Shown here: positions 17,459 through 26,212 of the stretch, piece after piece | Position numbering within the stretch: the stretch's first letter is position 1 | Layout of the letters: each line of letters starts with the position of its first letter | Assembly (NCBI RefSeq): GCF_943181415.1 | Contig: NZ_CALPBZ010000001.1 | Coordinates: 620,001 to 684,000, forward strand | DNA length: 64,000 bases | Direction: 5' to 3' | DNA from: Microbacterium sp. Marseille-Q6648 | GTDB lineage: Bacteria > Actinomycetota > Actinomycetes > Actinomycetales > Microbacteriaceae | Position numbers and translations under genes: made by a program | The notes under the pieces: model-generated | Told to the model about the DNA's origin: nothing | The model's input: the letters and a program-made list of their open reading frames with translations, nothing else | The model's database searches: none

Positions 17459-20020
17459 GTGCCTGGAGAGAACCTCACCCGCATCGAGGCGCAGGAGCGC
17501 CGCGCGATCATCGACCCGACCGCCGGTTCCGGCCTCACGTACGAGGTGGCCCTCGATCTGAACCGCGGGGCCGAGGTCTTCGGATCCCGCACCGTCGTGC
17601 GTTTCGCCGCGACCGAGGGCGCGTCGACGTTCATCGACCTCATCGCCGGCGACGTGCGCGAGATCGTGCTCAACGGCCGCGCCCTCGACCCCGCCACCGT
17701 TTTCGCGGACTCGCGGATCGCCCTCGAGGGCCTGGCTGCGCACAACGAGCTCGTCGTGGACGCCGACTGCCTCTACACCAACAGCGGTGAGGGCCTGCAC
17801 CGGTTCGTCGACCCCGTCGACGGCGAGGTCTACCTGTACTCCCAGTTCGAGGTGCCCGACTCCCGTCGCGTCTTCGCGGTGTTCGAGCAGCCCGATCTGA
17901 AGGCGACCTTCCGCTTCACGGTGAACGCGCCGGCGGCGTGGAAGGTCGTGTCGAACTCCCCCACGCCCGACCCGGTCGAGCACGGCGACGGCACCGCGAC
18001 GTGGTCGTTCGCGCCGACCCCGGTGATCTCGTCGTACATCACCGCCCTCATCGCCGGCCCGTACCAGGCGACCTTCTCCGAGCTCACGAGCGCGTCGGGT
18101 CGTGTCATCCCGCTCGGCGTGTACGCCCGCAAGAGCCTGTGGCAGCACCTCGACGCCGACTACGTCTTCGACAAGACCCGTGAGGGGTTCGCCTACTTCG
18201 AGGACAAGTTCGACTACCCGTACCCGTTCGCCAAGTACGACCAGCTCTTCGTCCCGGAGTTCAACGCCGGTGCGATGGAGAACGCCGGAGCGGTGACCTT
18301 CACCGAGACGTACGTGTTCCGCAGCAAGGTGACCGACGCCGTGCGCGAGCGCCGCGTCGTCACGATCCTGCACGAGCTCGCGCACATGTGGTTCGGCGAC
18401 CTCGTCACCATGAAGTGGTGGAACGACCTCTGGCTGAATGAGTCGTTCGCCGAATGGGCGTCGACGATCGCCACGGCCGAAGCCACCGAGTGGACCGAAG
18501 CCTGGACCACCTTCAACGCGATGGAGAAGACCTGGGCATACCGCCAGGACCAGCTGCCGTCGACGCACCCCGTGGTCGCCGAGATCAACGACCTCGAGGA
18601 CGTGCAGGTCAACTTCGACGGCATCACCTATGCCAAGGGCGGCTCGGTACTCAAGCAGCTGGCGGCCTGGGTGGGGACCGACGCCTTCTTCGCCGGCGTC
18701 GCCGCGTACTTCAAGAAGCACGAATGGTCGAACACCGAGCTGGTGGACCTCCTCACCGAGCTCGAGACCACCAGCGGTCGCGAGCTGTCGGGCTGGTCGC
18801 GCAAGTGGCTCGAGACCGCGGGTGTGAACACGCTGTCGCCCGAGGTCAGGGAGGACGCGAACGGCACCATCACCCGGTTCGCCGTCGTCCAGACCGCGCC
18901 TGCGGACTACCCCACGATCCGGCCCCACAGGCTCGGCATCGGCCTGTTCAACCTCGAGGGCGACGCCCTCGTGCGCGTTCACCACATCGAGCTCGACGTG
19001 GACGGCGACCTCACCGAGGTCGCCGAGCTGAAGGGTCACGCCCGTCCCGACCTCATCCTGCTGAACGACCACGACCTCGCCTATGCGAAGATCCGGCTCG
19101 ACGAGCGCTCGCTCGCGACCGCGATCGCGCATCTCGGCAAGATCGCCGATCCCCTCGCCCGCTCGCTGGTGTGGGGTGCGGCGTGGGATCAGACCCGGGA
19201 CGCGGAGGCCGCGGCATCCGACTATGTCGATCTGGTGCTGGGGAACATCGGCGCCGAGACCGAGTCGACCACGGTGCGCACGACGCTCGCTCAGCTGCTG
19301 CTGGCGGCGAACGCGTACGTGGCTCCGGAGCGACGCGATGCCACCCGCGCGAAGGTGGCCGACGGCCTGTGGGCGCTCGCCCAGAGCGCGGATGCCGGCA
19401 GCGACAGTCAGCTGCAGTTCGTGACCTCCTTCGCGGCGGCCTCGGCCACCCCGGCGCACGCCGAGACGGTGCGGGGCCTCCGCGACGGCGAGACCACCCT
19501 GCCCGGGCTGGAGATCGACACCGACCTGTCGTGGCAGCTGCTGGTGTCGCTCGCCGCGTCGGGCGCCGTGACCGCTGACGACATCGACGCCGCCCTCGCG
19601 GCGGACAACACCGCCAAGGGCGGCGAGTTCGCCGCGCAGGCGAAGGCCGCACTGCCCACTGCCGAGGCCAAGTCGCTCGCCTGGGAGTCCCTGATCGACA
19701 ACGACGATCAGCCGAACACGATCGTGCGCTCGACCGCGCTGGGCTTCGTGCACCCGGCGGGGCTCGCGCAGCTCGAGGCGTTCGTTCCGCGATACTTCGA
19801 CATGCTGCTGCCGGTGTGGGAGTCGCGCTCCTACCAGATCGCGCAGTACCTCATCGTCGGCCTGTACCCCGCGCCGCTGGCGAACGTCGCACTGCGCGAG
19901 GCCACTCGCGGCTGGCTCAAGGCGAACGCGGACGCACCCGCCGCGCTGCGGCGCCTCGTCCACGAGAACCTCGCCGGGGTCGAACGGGCGCTCGCCGTCC
20001 AGGAGCGCGACGCGGGCTGA
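17459..20020 (+). CDS. pepN: Aminopeptidase N, M1 family
   Basis: 853-residue cytosolic zinc aminopeptidase that clears N-terminal residues from peptides, completing degradation begun by proteases such as Clp. The substrate motif GAMEN is at residues 271-275 and HELAH with the downstream NESFAEW Glu (zinc ligand) starts at residue 305. An ERAP1-like helical C-terminal domain follows. The start is GTG 17459 with GGAG 8 nt upstream; the open frame begins earlier but has no ribosome site and overlaps the promoter region, where TAGGCT near 17359 is a candidate -10. A strong hairpin follows the gene. Beside rpiB/nei and glbO as in M. tuberculosis. Confidence 0.96.
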   Translation: MPGENLTRIEAQERRAIIDPTAGSGLTYEVALDLNRGAEVFGSRTVVRFAATEGASTFIDLIAGDVREIVLNGRALDPATVFADSRIALEGLAAHNELVVDADCLYTNSGEGLHRFVDPVDGEVYLYSQFEVPDSRRVFAVFEQPDLKATFRFTVNAPAAWKVVSNSPTPDPVEHGDGTATWSFAPTPVISSYITALIAGPYQATFSELTSASGRVIPLGVYARKSLWQHLDADYVFDKTREGFAYFEDKFDYPYPFAKYDQLFVPEFNAGAMENAGAVTFTETYVFRSKVTDAVRERRVVTILHELAHMWFGDLVTMKWWNDLWLNESFAEWASTIATAEATEWTEAWTTFNAMEKTWAYRQDQLPSTHPVVAEINDLEDVQVNFDGITYAKGGSVLKQLAAWVGTDAFFAGVAAYFKKHEWSNTELVDLLTELETTSGRELSGWSRKWLETAGVNTLSPEVREDANGTITRFAVVQTAPADYPTIRPHRLGIGLFNLEGDALVRVHHIELDVDGDLTEVAELKGHARPDLILLNDHDLAYAKIRLDERSLATAIAHLGKIADPLARSLVWGAAWDQTRDAEAAASDYVDLVLGNIGAETESTTVRTTLAQLLLAANAYVAPERRDATRAKVADGLWALAQSADAGSDSQLQFVTSFAAASATPAHAETVRGLRDGETTLPGLEIDTDLSWQLLVSLAASGAVTADDIDAALAADNTAKGGEFAAQAKAALPTAEAKSLAWESLIDNDDQPNTIVRSTALGFVHPAGLAQLEAFVPRYFDMLLPVWESRSYQIAQYLIVGLYPAPLANVALREATRGWLKANADAPAALRRLVHENLAGVERALAVQERDAG

Positions 20021-20040
20021 CCCCGCCACAACGCACGGCT

Positions 20041-20080
20041 CGGACGCCTCGGCTGCACACAGGTGCCGCCGAGGCGTCCG
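20041..20080 (+). terminator. Hairpin downstream of pepN
   Basis: A perfect 13-bp stem, CGGACGCCTCGGC (20041-20053) with its complement (20068-20080) and a 14-nt loop, 20 bp after the pepN stop and followed by TCGTTAGG. Its right arm lies just upstream of the proposed mscS -10 element (20085-20090). Confidence 0.65.
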
Positions 20081-20097
20081 TCGTTAGGATCGACCCG

Positions 20098-21216
20098 ATG
20101 ATGCCCCTCGCCTTCGACACCGCGCTGACCGACCCCGCCCTCTGGCAGGGGGTCGGCGCCTTCTTCATGAGCGTCGGATGGAACGTCCTGACGATCGCGG
20201 CGATCATCGTCGGCGCGCTCGTCCTCAGCGCCGTCCTGCGCATCGTCATCCGCCGCGTCGTGGACCGCATCGTGAACGGGGCGAAGTCCAAGGCCAACGT
20301 CGATGACACGCAGGCGCTCGAACGTTCTCCGCTGGCGTCGGTGCGACTGGTCCAGCGCACCCGCACCCTCGGCTCCATCCTGCAGAACGTCGTGAACGTC
20401 GCGATCGTCATCGTCGCGCTGCTGCTCATCGTCGACGTCGTCGCCCCCACGGCGCTGGGGTCGCTCACGCTGCTGACTGCGGCGATCGGCGCCGGACTCG
20501 GATTCGGCGCCCAGAACATCGTCAAGGACGTCCTCAACGGCATCTTCATCGTCGCCGAGGACCAGATCGGCATCGGCGACGTCGTGGACCTCGGGCTCGC
20601 GACCGGCATCGTCGAGTACGTGAGCGTCCGGGTCACCCACGTCCGCGACGTGAACGGGACCCTGTGGTACGTCCGCAACGGCGAGGTGACGCGCATCGGC
20701 AACATGTCGCAGGGATGGTCGCGGGTTATCGTCGACCTCGGCGTCCCGCCGGACTCCGACATCCAAGAGGTGGAGTCGGCACTCCTCGAGGCCGCGACGA
20801 CGCTGGCGAAAGACCCGAAGTGGCGCACGCGGATCATCGACAAGCCGGAGATCTGGGGACTGGAGTCCGTCAGCGGCGACGCCCTCGTCATCCGCGTCGT
20901 CATGAAGACGCGTGCCGCAGCGAAGGACGATGTCGCGCGGGAACTGCGCGTGCGCCTGCGCGCAGCCGTCGACGCCATCGGCGTGGCGCTCCCCCAGCTC
21001 GCCTCCGTCACGCTGAGCGGCATCGAGGGGGCCCAGCGCGTCCGCGGCGCCAATCCGCCCAAGACCAGGCCCAACCCGACGACGCCGGCCACCGACGAGG
21101 TGCCCGTGCGCCCCGTATGGCGACCGAAGCGTCAGACGAAGAGGCCCGGCACCACCGAGCCGCCGGCCAGCGGCCCGGCGACCGGCGGCGCCGAGCCGGC
21201 GAAGGAGAGCGAATGA
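20098..21216 (+). CDS. Small-conductance mechanosensitive channel, MscS family
   Basis: 372-residue membrane channel that opens under membrane tension to release solutes on osmotic downshock. Three hydrophobic segments lie in about the first 155 residues; the pore helix is GAGLGFGAQNIVKDVLNG, the MscS hallmark, and the cytoplasmic beta domain follows (GIGDVVDLGLATGIVEYVSV). The C-terminal 60 residues are a Pro/Lys-rich cytoplasmic tail. ATG 20098 is followed directly by a second ATG (20101). TAGGAT at 20085-20090 is 7 nt before ATG 20098, and no Shine-Dalgarno is visible, so a leaderless mRNA is likely. The stop overlaps the globin start (ATGA). Confidence 0.93.
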   Translation: MMPLAFDTALTDPALWQGVGAFFMSVGWNVLTIAAIIVGALVLSAVLRIVIRRVVDRIVNGAKSKANVDDTQALERSPLASVRLVQRTRTLGSILQNVVNVAIVIVALLLIVDVVAPTALGSLTLLTAAIGAGLGFGAQNIVKDVLNGIFIVAEDQIGIGDVVDLGLATGIVEYVSVRVTHVRDVNGTLWYVRNGEVTRIGNMSQGWSRVIVDLGVPPDSDIQEVESALLEAATTLAKDPKWRTRIIDKPEIWGLESVSGDALVIRVVMKTRAAAKDDVARELRVRLRAAVDAIGVALPQLASVTLSGIEGAQRVRGANPPKTRPNPTTPATDEVPVRPVWRPKRQTKRPGTTEPPASGPATGGAEPAKESE

Positions 21217-21686
21217 CCCCCGCCCCCATGTCCTTCTACGAAGAGATCGGCGGTCACGACGCCTTCGTCCGCCTCGTCGACGCGTTCTACCGAGGGGTCG
21301 CCGACGACGAGGTCCTGCGGCCTATGTACCCCGAAGAGGATCTGGGCCCCGCCCGGGAGCGCCTGACGCTCTTCCTCGAGCAGTACTGGGGCGGGCCGAC
21401 CACGTACAGCCAGCAGCGCGGTCATCCGCGCCTCCGCATGCGCCACGCACCCTTCCACGTCAATCCGGAGGCCCGCGATCGATGGCTCGCCCATATGCGG
21501 ACGGCCGTCGACGAACTCGCCCTGCCGCCGGTGCACGAGGCCACGCTGTGGGACTATCTCGAACGCGCGGCGTACGCGATGGTCAACACCTTCGAGCCCA
21601 CCGGCATCGGGCCGTCGGCGGGGGCACGATCGGATTCTTCGCTGCCGCTGCGCGCCGCACCCGAGTCGCCGGCCTCAGGCCGGTGA
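21213..21686 (+). CDS. glbO: Group II truncated haemoglobin (GlbO-like)
   Basis: 157-residue globin that binds haem and O2; group II members are linked to oxygen handling and peroxide or nitric-oxide chemistry. The proximal His is in RMRHAPFHV, and the GGHDAFVRLVDAFYRGVADD start and DYLERAAYAMVN helix are typical of GlbO. The last 25 residues are an extra disordered tail. Start ATG 21213 overlaps the mscS stop, with AAGGAG upstream, so translation is coupled. The 3' end overlaps the convergent gene at 21675 by 12 bp. Confidence 0.94.
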   Translation: MTPAPMSFYEEIGGHDAFVRLVDAFYRGVADDEVLRPMYPEEDLGPARERLTLFLEQYWGGPTTYSQQRGHPRLRMRHAPFHVNPEARDRWLAHMRTAVDELALPPVHEATLWDYLERAAYAMVNTFEPTGIGPSAGARSDSSLPLRAAPESPASGR

Positions 21687-22355
21687 CGCTCCTCCGGTCG
21701 CCCGGACAGCGGTGAGGCCGGACTTGGCCGGGCCGCGCACCAGCACGTGGCCGCGGTCGAGGGTGAGGCGGGTCCACGCGGGCGCGGTGAACACCCGGGC
21801 CTGCTCCTCGCCGGCGACGAACCCCAGCGCGAACGCGGCGAAGGCCGCGCCCAGCGGGAGCTGATCGAGGGCGTCGTCGGCGACGCCCCACACCGATGCC
21901 CGGATGCTGCGCACGACGTCCTCGCCAGGATTCTGCGGCATCGCCTCGGCGACCGAGGCTATCCCCCACTGCGCCCGCTGCGCGAGGACGGCTGCGGGGA
22001 TGGGCGCGCCGGGCTGCCAGCCGGACCGCGGCGGCGAGACCCCCGCCCAGGAGGCGGTCACCGCCGTCTCGGGGAGCACCAGAGCCGTGGCGTCATCGCC
22101 CGCACCGGCCACCTGGGCCGCGGCGACGACGAAGTCGCACTGCAGCTCGGGATCGATGGCCAGTGTCCGCATGCCGATGATGGTCGGGGTGGTGTCGAAC
22201 AGTCCGCGCGGTGCGAGCGGGGCGCACGTCATGGCGAGCACGCCGCGCTCGGCCCGAAGGCGTACGGTTCCCTCGCCGAGAGACGCGGATCGCGCACAGA
22301 AGGTGAGGGCGTCCGCGGCGCCCGCGGCATCGGGGAAGAGAAGGCGCTGCGACAT
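21675..22355 (-). CDS. Conserved actinobacterial protein of unknown function
   Basis: 226-residue protein starting MSQRLLFPDAAGAADALTF. I do not recognise a catalytic domain. No signal peptide or strong transmembrane segment is evident. Its location between glbO and tesB, and similarity in general character to uncharacterised actinobacterial proteins near glbO, suggest a conserved gene. ATG 22355 is preceded by TAGTTT (22368-22363) seven bases upstream, compatible with a leaderless start. Divergent from tesB and overlapping glbO tail-to-tail by 12 bp. Confidence 0.72.
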   Translation of the reverse strand: MSQRLLFPDAAGAADALTFCARSASLGEGTVRLRAERGVLAMTCAPLAPRGLFDTTPTIIGMRTLAIDPELQCDFVVAAAQVAGAGDDATALVLPETAVTASWAGVSPPRSGWQPGAPIPAAVLAQRAQWGIASVAEAMPQNPGEDVVRSIRASVWGVADDALDQLPLGAAFAAFALGFVAGEEQARVFTAPAWTRLTLDRGHVLVRGPAKSGLTAVRATGGASPA

Positions 22356-22419
22356 CCGCCCTAAACTACCAAGCGATCCGGGGACCACCGGACCGCGCGA
22401 TACGAGAGGCGGACCTTCT

Positions 22420-23346
22420 GTGACCGACGAGCATCCGATCGATACCCCGGTGTCGTCGAGCGACAGCGATCCCGTCGCGTCCATGCTCGCCGTGCTCGAC
22501 CTCGCCGGATCGGACGCCCGCACCACAGAGGACATCTTCACGGGGGTGTCGCAGTCCATGCCGCTGGGCCGCGTGTTCGGCGGGCAGGTTCTCGCACAGG
22601 CCATCGTCGCCGCGGAGCGGACGCTGCCCGACGAGCGCATCGTGCACTCCATGCACGGATACTTCCTCCGCCCCGGCGACTCCGCGAAGGGCATCACCTT
22701 CGCGGTGGATCGGATCCACGACGGACGCTCCTTCTCGACCCGCCGGACCCAGGCGTTCCAGGACGGGGTCCCGATCTTCTCGATGATCGCGTCGTTCCAG
22801 GACGAGGACCCCGGCGTCGATCATCAGGCGGACATGCCCGTCGGGATTCCGGGTCCCGACGAGCTGCCCGACATCGAATCGCACCTGAAGGGCCTGCATC
22901 CGATGTCCAAGCGGCTGTTCACGGATCGCCCGATCGACCTGCGCCACGTGCCCGGACCGATCTACCTCGCCGCTGACGACACTCGTCGACCCCATCAGGC
23001 GGTCTGGGTGAAGGTGCGCCGACCGATCACCGACGATCCGGCGGTCCACCGTGCCGCACTCGCCTATCTCAGCGACCTCACCATCCAGGAGTCGATCCTG
23101 CGTGCCCACGGCCTGTCCTGGGCCACGCCCGGACTGAAGGTGGCGAGCCTGGACCACGCGATGTGGTGGCATCGCTTCGGCCGCGCCGACGAGTGGATGC
23201 TGTACGCGCAGGAATCCCCCAGCGCCCGCGGCGGGCGGGGTCTCGCGACCGGGCGGATCTACTCGGCTGAGGGCACGCTCCTGGCCAGCGTCGCGCAGGA
23301 GATCATGGTGCGCACCCCGGCCGACGGCGGTGGCCGTCCGGCGTGA
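22420..23346 (+). CDS. tesB: Acyl-CoA thioesterase II (TesB family)
   Basis: Hydrolyses medium and long acyl-CoA to free acid and CoA. The 308 residues form a double hot-dog fold; visible are VFGGQVLAQAIVAAERT in the first half, VHSMHGYFLRPGD, GRSFSTRRTQAFQDG, and LASLDHAMWWH-like KVASLDHAMWWHRFG in the second half, which contains the catalytic Asp. Start GTG 22420 follows GAGAGG about 9 nt upstream; the frame is open for a further 170 codons upstream but there it opposes the divergent gene. Convergent with a second thioesterase 8 bp away, which may reflect shared acyl-CoA substrates. Confidence 0.94.
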   Translation: MTDEHPIDTPVSSSDSDPVASMLAVLDLAGSDARTTEDIFTGVSQSMPLGRVFGGQVLAQAIVAAERTLPDERIVHSMHGYFLRPGDSAKGITFAVDRIHDGRSFSTRRTQAFQDGVPIFSMIASFQDEDPGVDHQADMPVGIPGPDELPDIESHLKGLHPMSKRLFTDRPIDLRHVPGPIYLAADDTRRPHQAVWVKVRRPITDDPAVHRAALAYLSDLTIQESILRAHGLSWATPGLKVASLDHAMWWHRFGRADEWMLYAQESPSARGGRGLATGRIYSAEGTLLASVAQEIMVRTPADGGGRPA

Positions 23347-23354
23347 CCGGCCGG

Positions 23355-23864
23355 CTAGCCGCGGTGCGCGTAGTCGATCGCGGGCCCGAGATACGGCTCC
23401 CAGGCGGCGCGCTCCTGCGCCGAAAGCCGCATCGGGCGTCCCGATCCGGCATCCACCTTGACCACGACGGTCGTGGCGCGCGCGTACAGCGTCTGCGCAC
23501 GGCCGACGGGACTCATCACGTCGTAGCAGACCTCGATGCTCGACCCGCCGAGCTTGCCGAACCACATCTGCACGTCGAGCGGGTCCCGCTGATACGGCAC
23601 CGGGCCGAGGTACTCGATCTCCTGGCGCGCGATGAGGGTGAGCACTCCGCTGTGGATGCCGGACTCCAGCACCGCCGTGGGCGGGGCCTGTTCGCCCGGG
23701 CCCGGGAGCCAGAACGCCCGCACCCGCGCCTCTTCGAGGAGCTTCAGCATCGCGGTGTTGTTGACGTGGTTGAACGCGTCCAGATCACCCCATCGCAGGT
23801 GGATGGGGATGTGCAGCCGCCGCGCGCGAGGCCCGGCGGCTGCAGGCGCCGACGCGTCAGTCAC
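23355..23864 (-). CDS. Single hot-dog acyl-CoA thioesterase (4HBT/YbgC-like)
   Basis: 169-residue hot-dog-fold thioesterase. The N-terminal motif RWGDLDAFNHVNNTAML carries the conserved Asp and the HVNN signature of the 4-hydroxybenzoyl-CoA thioesterase group; IARQEIEYLGPVPYQRD matches the second strand region. GTG 23864 is preferred to the longer frame since it overlaps the ettA stop by 8 bp, implying coupled translation. Substrate unknown. Confidence 0.88.
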   Translation of the reverse strand: MTDASAPAAAGPRARRLHIPIHLRWGDLDAFNHVNNTAMLKLLEEARVRAFWLPGPGEQAPPTAVLESGIHSGVLTLIARQEIEYLGPVPYQRDPLDVQMWFGKLGGSSIEVCYDVMSPVGRAQTLYARATTVVVKVDAGSGRPMRLSAQERAAWEPYLGPAIDYAHRG

Positions 23865-25536
23865 GAGTGAGCTTGCGGTACGCGGAGCGGTGGGGCGTGG
23901 CCGCATCCGGTCCGAGGCGCTCGATCTTGTTCTCCTCATAGGCCTCGAAGTTGCCCTCGAACCAGTGCCAGCGGTCGGGGTCCTCGTCGGTCCCCTCGTA
24001 GGCGAGGATGTGCGTGGCGATGCGGTCGAGGAACCACCGGTCGTGCGTGATGACCACCGCGCAGCCGGGGAACTCCAACAGGGCGTTCTCGAGGGACTGC
24101 AGGGTCTCGACGTCCAGGTCGTTCGTCGGCTCGTCGAGCAGGAGGAGGTTGCCGCCCTCCTTCAGGGTCAGCGCGAGGTTGAGGCGGTTGCGCTCGCCGC
24201 CCGACAGCACACCGGCCTTCTTCTGCTGGTCGGGGCCCTTGAAGCCGAACTTCGAGACATAGGCGCGGGAGGGGATCTCGGTCTTGCCGACGGTGATGAT
24301 GTCGAGCCCGTCGGACACGACCTCCCACAGGGTCTTGTTAGGATCGATGTTCGCGCGGGACTGGTCGACGTAGCTGATCTTGACGGTCTCGCCGATCTTC
24401 AGATCGCCGCCGTCGAGCGGCTCGAGTCCGACGATCGTCTTGAACAGCGTGGTCTTTCCCACACCGTTGGGGCCGATCACACCGACGATGCCGTTCGGCG
24501 GCAGACTGAAGCTCAGCCCGTCCATGAGCGATCGGTCGCCGAAGCCCTTCTTGAGATTCTTCGCCTCGATCACGATGCTCCCGAGTCGCGGCCCCGGCGG
24601 GATCGTGATCTCCTCGAAGTCGAGCTTGCGCGTGCGGTCCGCCTCGGCAGCCATCTCCTCGTAGCGCGCGAGGCGCGCTTTGGACTTGGCCTGGCGGCCC
24701 TTGGCGTTCGAGCGCACCCACTCCAATTCCTCGGCGAGGCGCTTGGCGAGCTTCGCGTCCTTCTTGCCCTGGATCGCGAGGCGCTCGGACTTCTTCTCGA
24801 GATACGTCGAGTAGTTGCCCTCGTATCCGATGAGGCGCCCGCGGTCGACCTCGGCGATCCACTCGGCGACGTTGTCGAGGAAGTACCTGTCGTGCGTGAT
24901 GGCGATGACGGCACCGGGGTACTTCTGCAGGTGCTGTTCCAGCCACAGCACGCTCTCCGCGTCGAGGTGGTTGGTCGGCTCGTCCAGCAGCAGCAGGTCG
25001 GGCTTCTGCAGCAGCAGCTTGGTCAGCGCGACGCGGCGCTTCTCGCCGCCCGAGAGGGGTGCGATCTCCGCATCCCCGGGAGGAGTGCGCAACGCGTCCA
25101 TCGCCTGCTCGAGCTGAGAGTCCAGGTCCCACGCGTCGGCGGCATCGATCTCCTCCTGCAGCGTCCCCATCTCGGACAGGAGCGTGTCGAAATCCGCATC
25201 CGGATCGCTCATGAGTGCCGAGATCTCGTTGAAGCGATCGAGCTTGGCCTTGATGGCGATCCCGTCCTGGATGTTCTCCAGAACGGTCTTGGTCTCGTCC
25301 AGCTCGGGCTCCTGCATGAGGATGCCGACGCTGAAGCCAGGGCTGAGCTTGGCCTCGCCGTTGGAAGGCGTGTCCAAGCCCGCCATGATCTTGAGGATCG
25401 TCGACTTTCCGGCGCCGTTGGGGCCCACCATGCCGATCTTGGCGCCAGGGAGGAATGCCATCGTGACGTCGTCGAGGATCAGCTTGTCGCCGACCGCCTT
25501 ACGAGCGCGGACCATCGAGTAGATGTACTCAGCCAT
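23857..25536 (-). CDS. ettA: Energy-dependent translational throttle protein EttA (ABC-F ATPase)
   Basis: 559-residue cytosolic ABC-F protein with two ATPase domains and no transmembrane part; EttA binds the ribosomal E site and gates the first peptide bond according to the ATP/ADP ratio. Walker A motifs are GPNGAGKST (residue about 39) and GPNGVGKTT (about 360); signature motifs LSGGEKRRVAL and LSGGERNRLNL. The basic linker rich in Lys/Arg between the domains is the P-site tRNA-interacting arm. Length and order match EttA closely. Start ATG 25536. Confidence 0.96.
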   Translation of the reverse strand: MAEYIYSMVRARKAVGDKLILDDVTMAFLPGAKIGMVGPNGAGKSTILKIMAGLDTPSNGEAKLSPGFSVGILMQEPELDETKTVLENIQDGIAIKAKLDRFNEISALMSDPDADFDTLLSEMGTLQEEIDAADAWDLDSQLEQAMDALRTPPGDAEIAPLSGGEKRRVALTKLLLQKPDLLLLDEPTNHLDAESVLWLEQHLQKYPGAVIAITHDRYFLDNVAEWIAEVDRGRLIGYEGNYSTYLEKKSERLAIQGKKDAKLAKRLAEELEWVRSNAKGRQAKSKARLARYEEMAAEADRTRKLDFEEITIPPGPRLGSIVIEAKNLKKGFGDRSLMDGLSFSLPPNGIVGVIGPNGVGKTTLFKTIVGLEPLDGGDLKIGETVKISYVDQSRANIDPNKTLWEVVSDGLDIITVGKTEIPSRAYVSKFGFKGPDQQKKAGVLSGGERNRLNLALTLKEGGNLLLLDEPTNDLDVETLQSLENALLEFPGCAVVITHDRWFLDRIATHILAYEGTDEDPDRWHWFEGNFEAYEENKIERLGPDAATPHRSAYRKLTRD

Positions 25537-25639
25537 GCGGGATTCTGCTTTCGTCGGTCTTCACACGTCAGCCCCCCAGCCTACCGGCCGTGCTGTGGAC
25601 CGACGTTCGACCGACCGCGGCAGTGGTCGGCGGCCGCGG

Positions 25640-26158
25640 CTACCAGTCGATCGGACGCGTCTCGCCGACGAGGCAGCGCCCCTCGACGAGGACGGGCACG
25701 ACGGTCGACAGCGGCTCGCCGGTGGCCGGGCCCACCTGGCCGATGAGGCAGTCATCTCCCCACCGCACCGAGAACTGGATGCTCTCGGCGGGATTTCCCA
25801 CCGTCGAGGTGTCGGGCGTGAGCTCCATCTGCGCCTTGTCGAAGCCCGCCGTGACCAGGGCGTCGATGTAGGCCCGGCCCGCAGCCCGGTCACCGCTCCC
25901 CCACACGTCTTCCACCACTCTGCGGAACACCGGCAGGTTCGCTTCGGCCGACGCCTCGGGGTCGACCGTCGTCGGCTCTGGAGCCGGCGTGGTCTCCGGT
26001 GAGGCCGACGGTGCCGGACCGTCGCTCGACGAGGCGGTCGTGGGCTCGGGTTCAGTCGTCGCAGCGCACCCGCTGAGGACCATCAGTACCGCCAGAACGG
26101 CGACCGTCCGGCCTGCTGCCCGGGGCCGTGGGCGGTGACGCTCGAGGAATCGGACCAC
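25640..26158 (-). CDS. Predicted lipoprotein (DUF6993-like)
   Basis: 172-residue secreted protein. A basic N-terminus is followed by a hydrophobic segment and lipobox LSGC near residues 28-31, then a Thr/Ser/Pro/Glu-rich linker of about 40 residues and a folded C-terminal domain with two Cys (DDCLIGQ, GRCLVGETRPIDW) that could form a disulphide. The ending CLVGETRPIDW resembles what I recall of Microbacteriaceae DUF6993 lipoproteins. GTG 26158 is preceded by TAGACT seven nt upstream, so the mRNA is probably leaderless. Function unknown. Confidence 0.82.
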   Translation of the reverse strand: MVRFLERHRPRPRAAGRTVAVLAVLMVLSGCAATTEPEPTTASSSDGPAPSASPETTPAPEPTTVDPEASAEANLPVFRRVVEDVWGSGDRAAGRAYIDALVTAGFDKAQMELTPDTSTVGNPAESIQFSVRWGDDCLIGQVGPATGEPLSTVVPVLVEGRCLVGETRPIDW

Positions 26159-26212
26159 GGGGCGAGTCTAAAGCGCTCCGCGAAAGGGCTCCGACACCGC
26201 CCACCTCCTCGC

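Noticed and set aside
17438-20029. An 863-codon minus-strand open frame opposite pepN
   Set aside because: Complete antisense shadow of pepN with no family motif; the same holds for the 698-codon frame opposite the acyltransferase (9715-11811).
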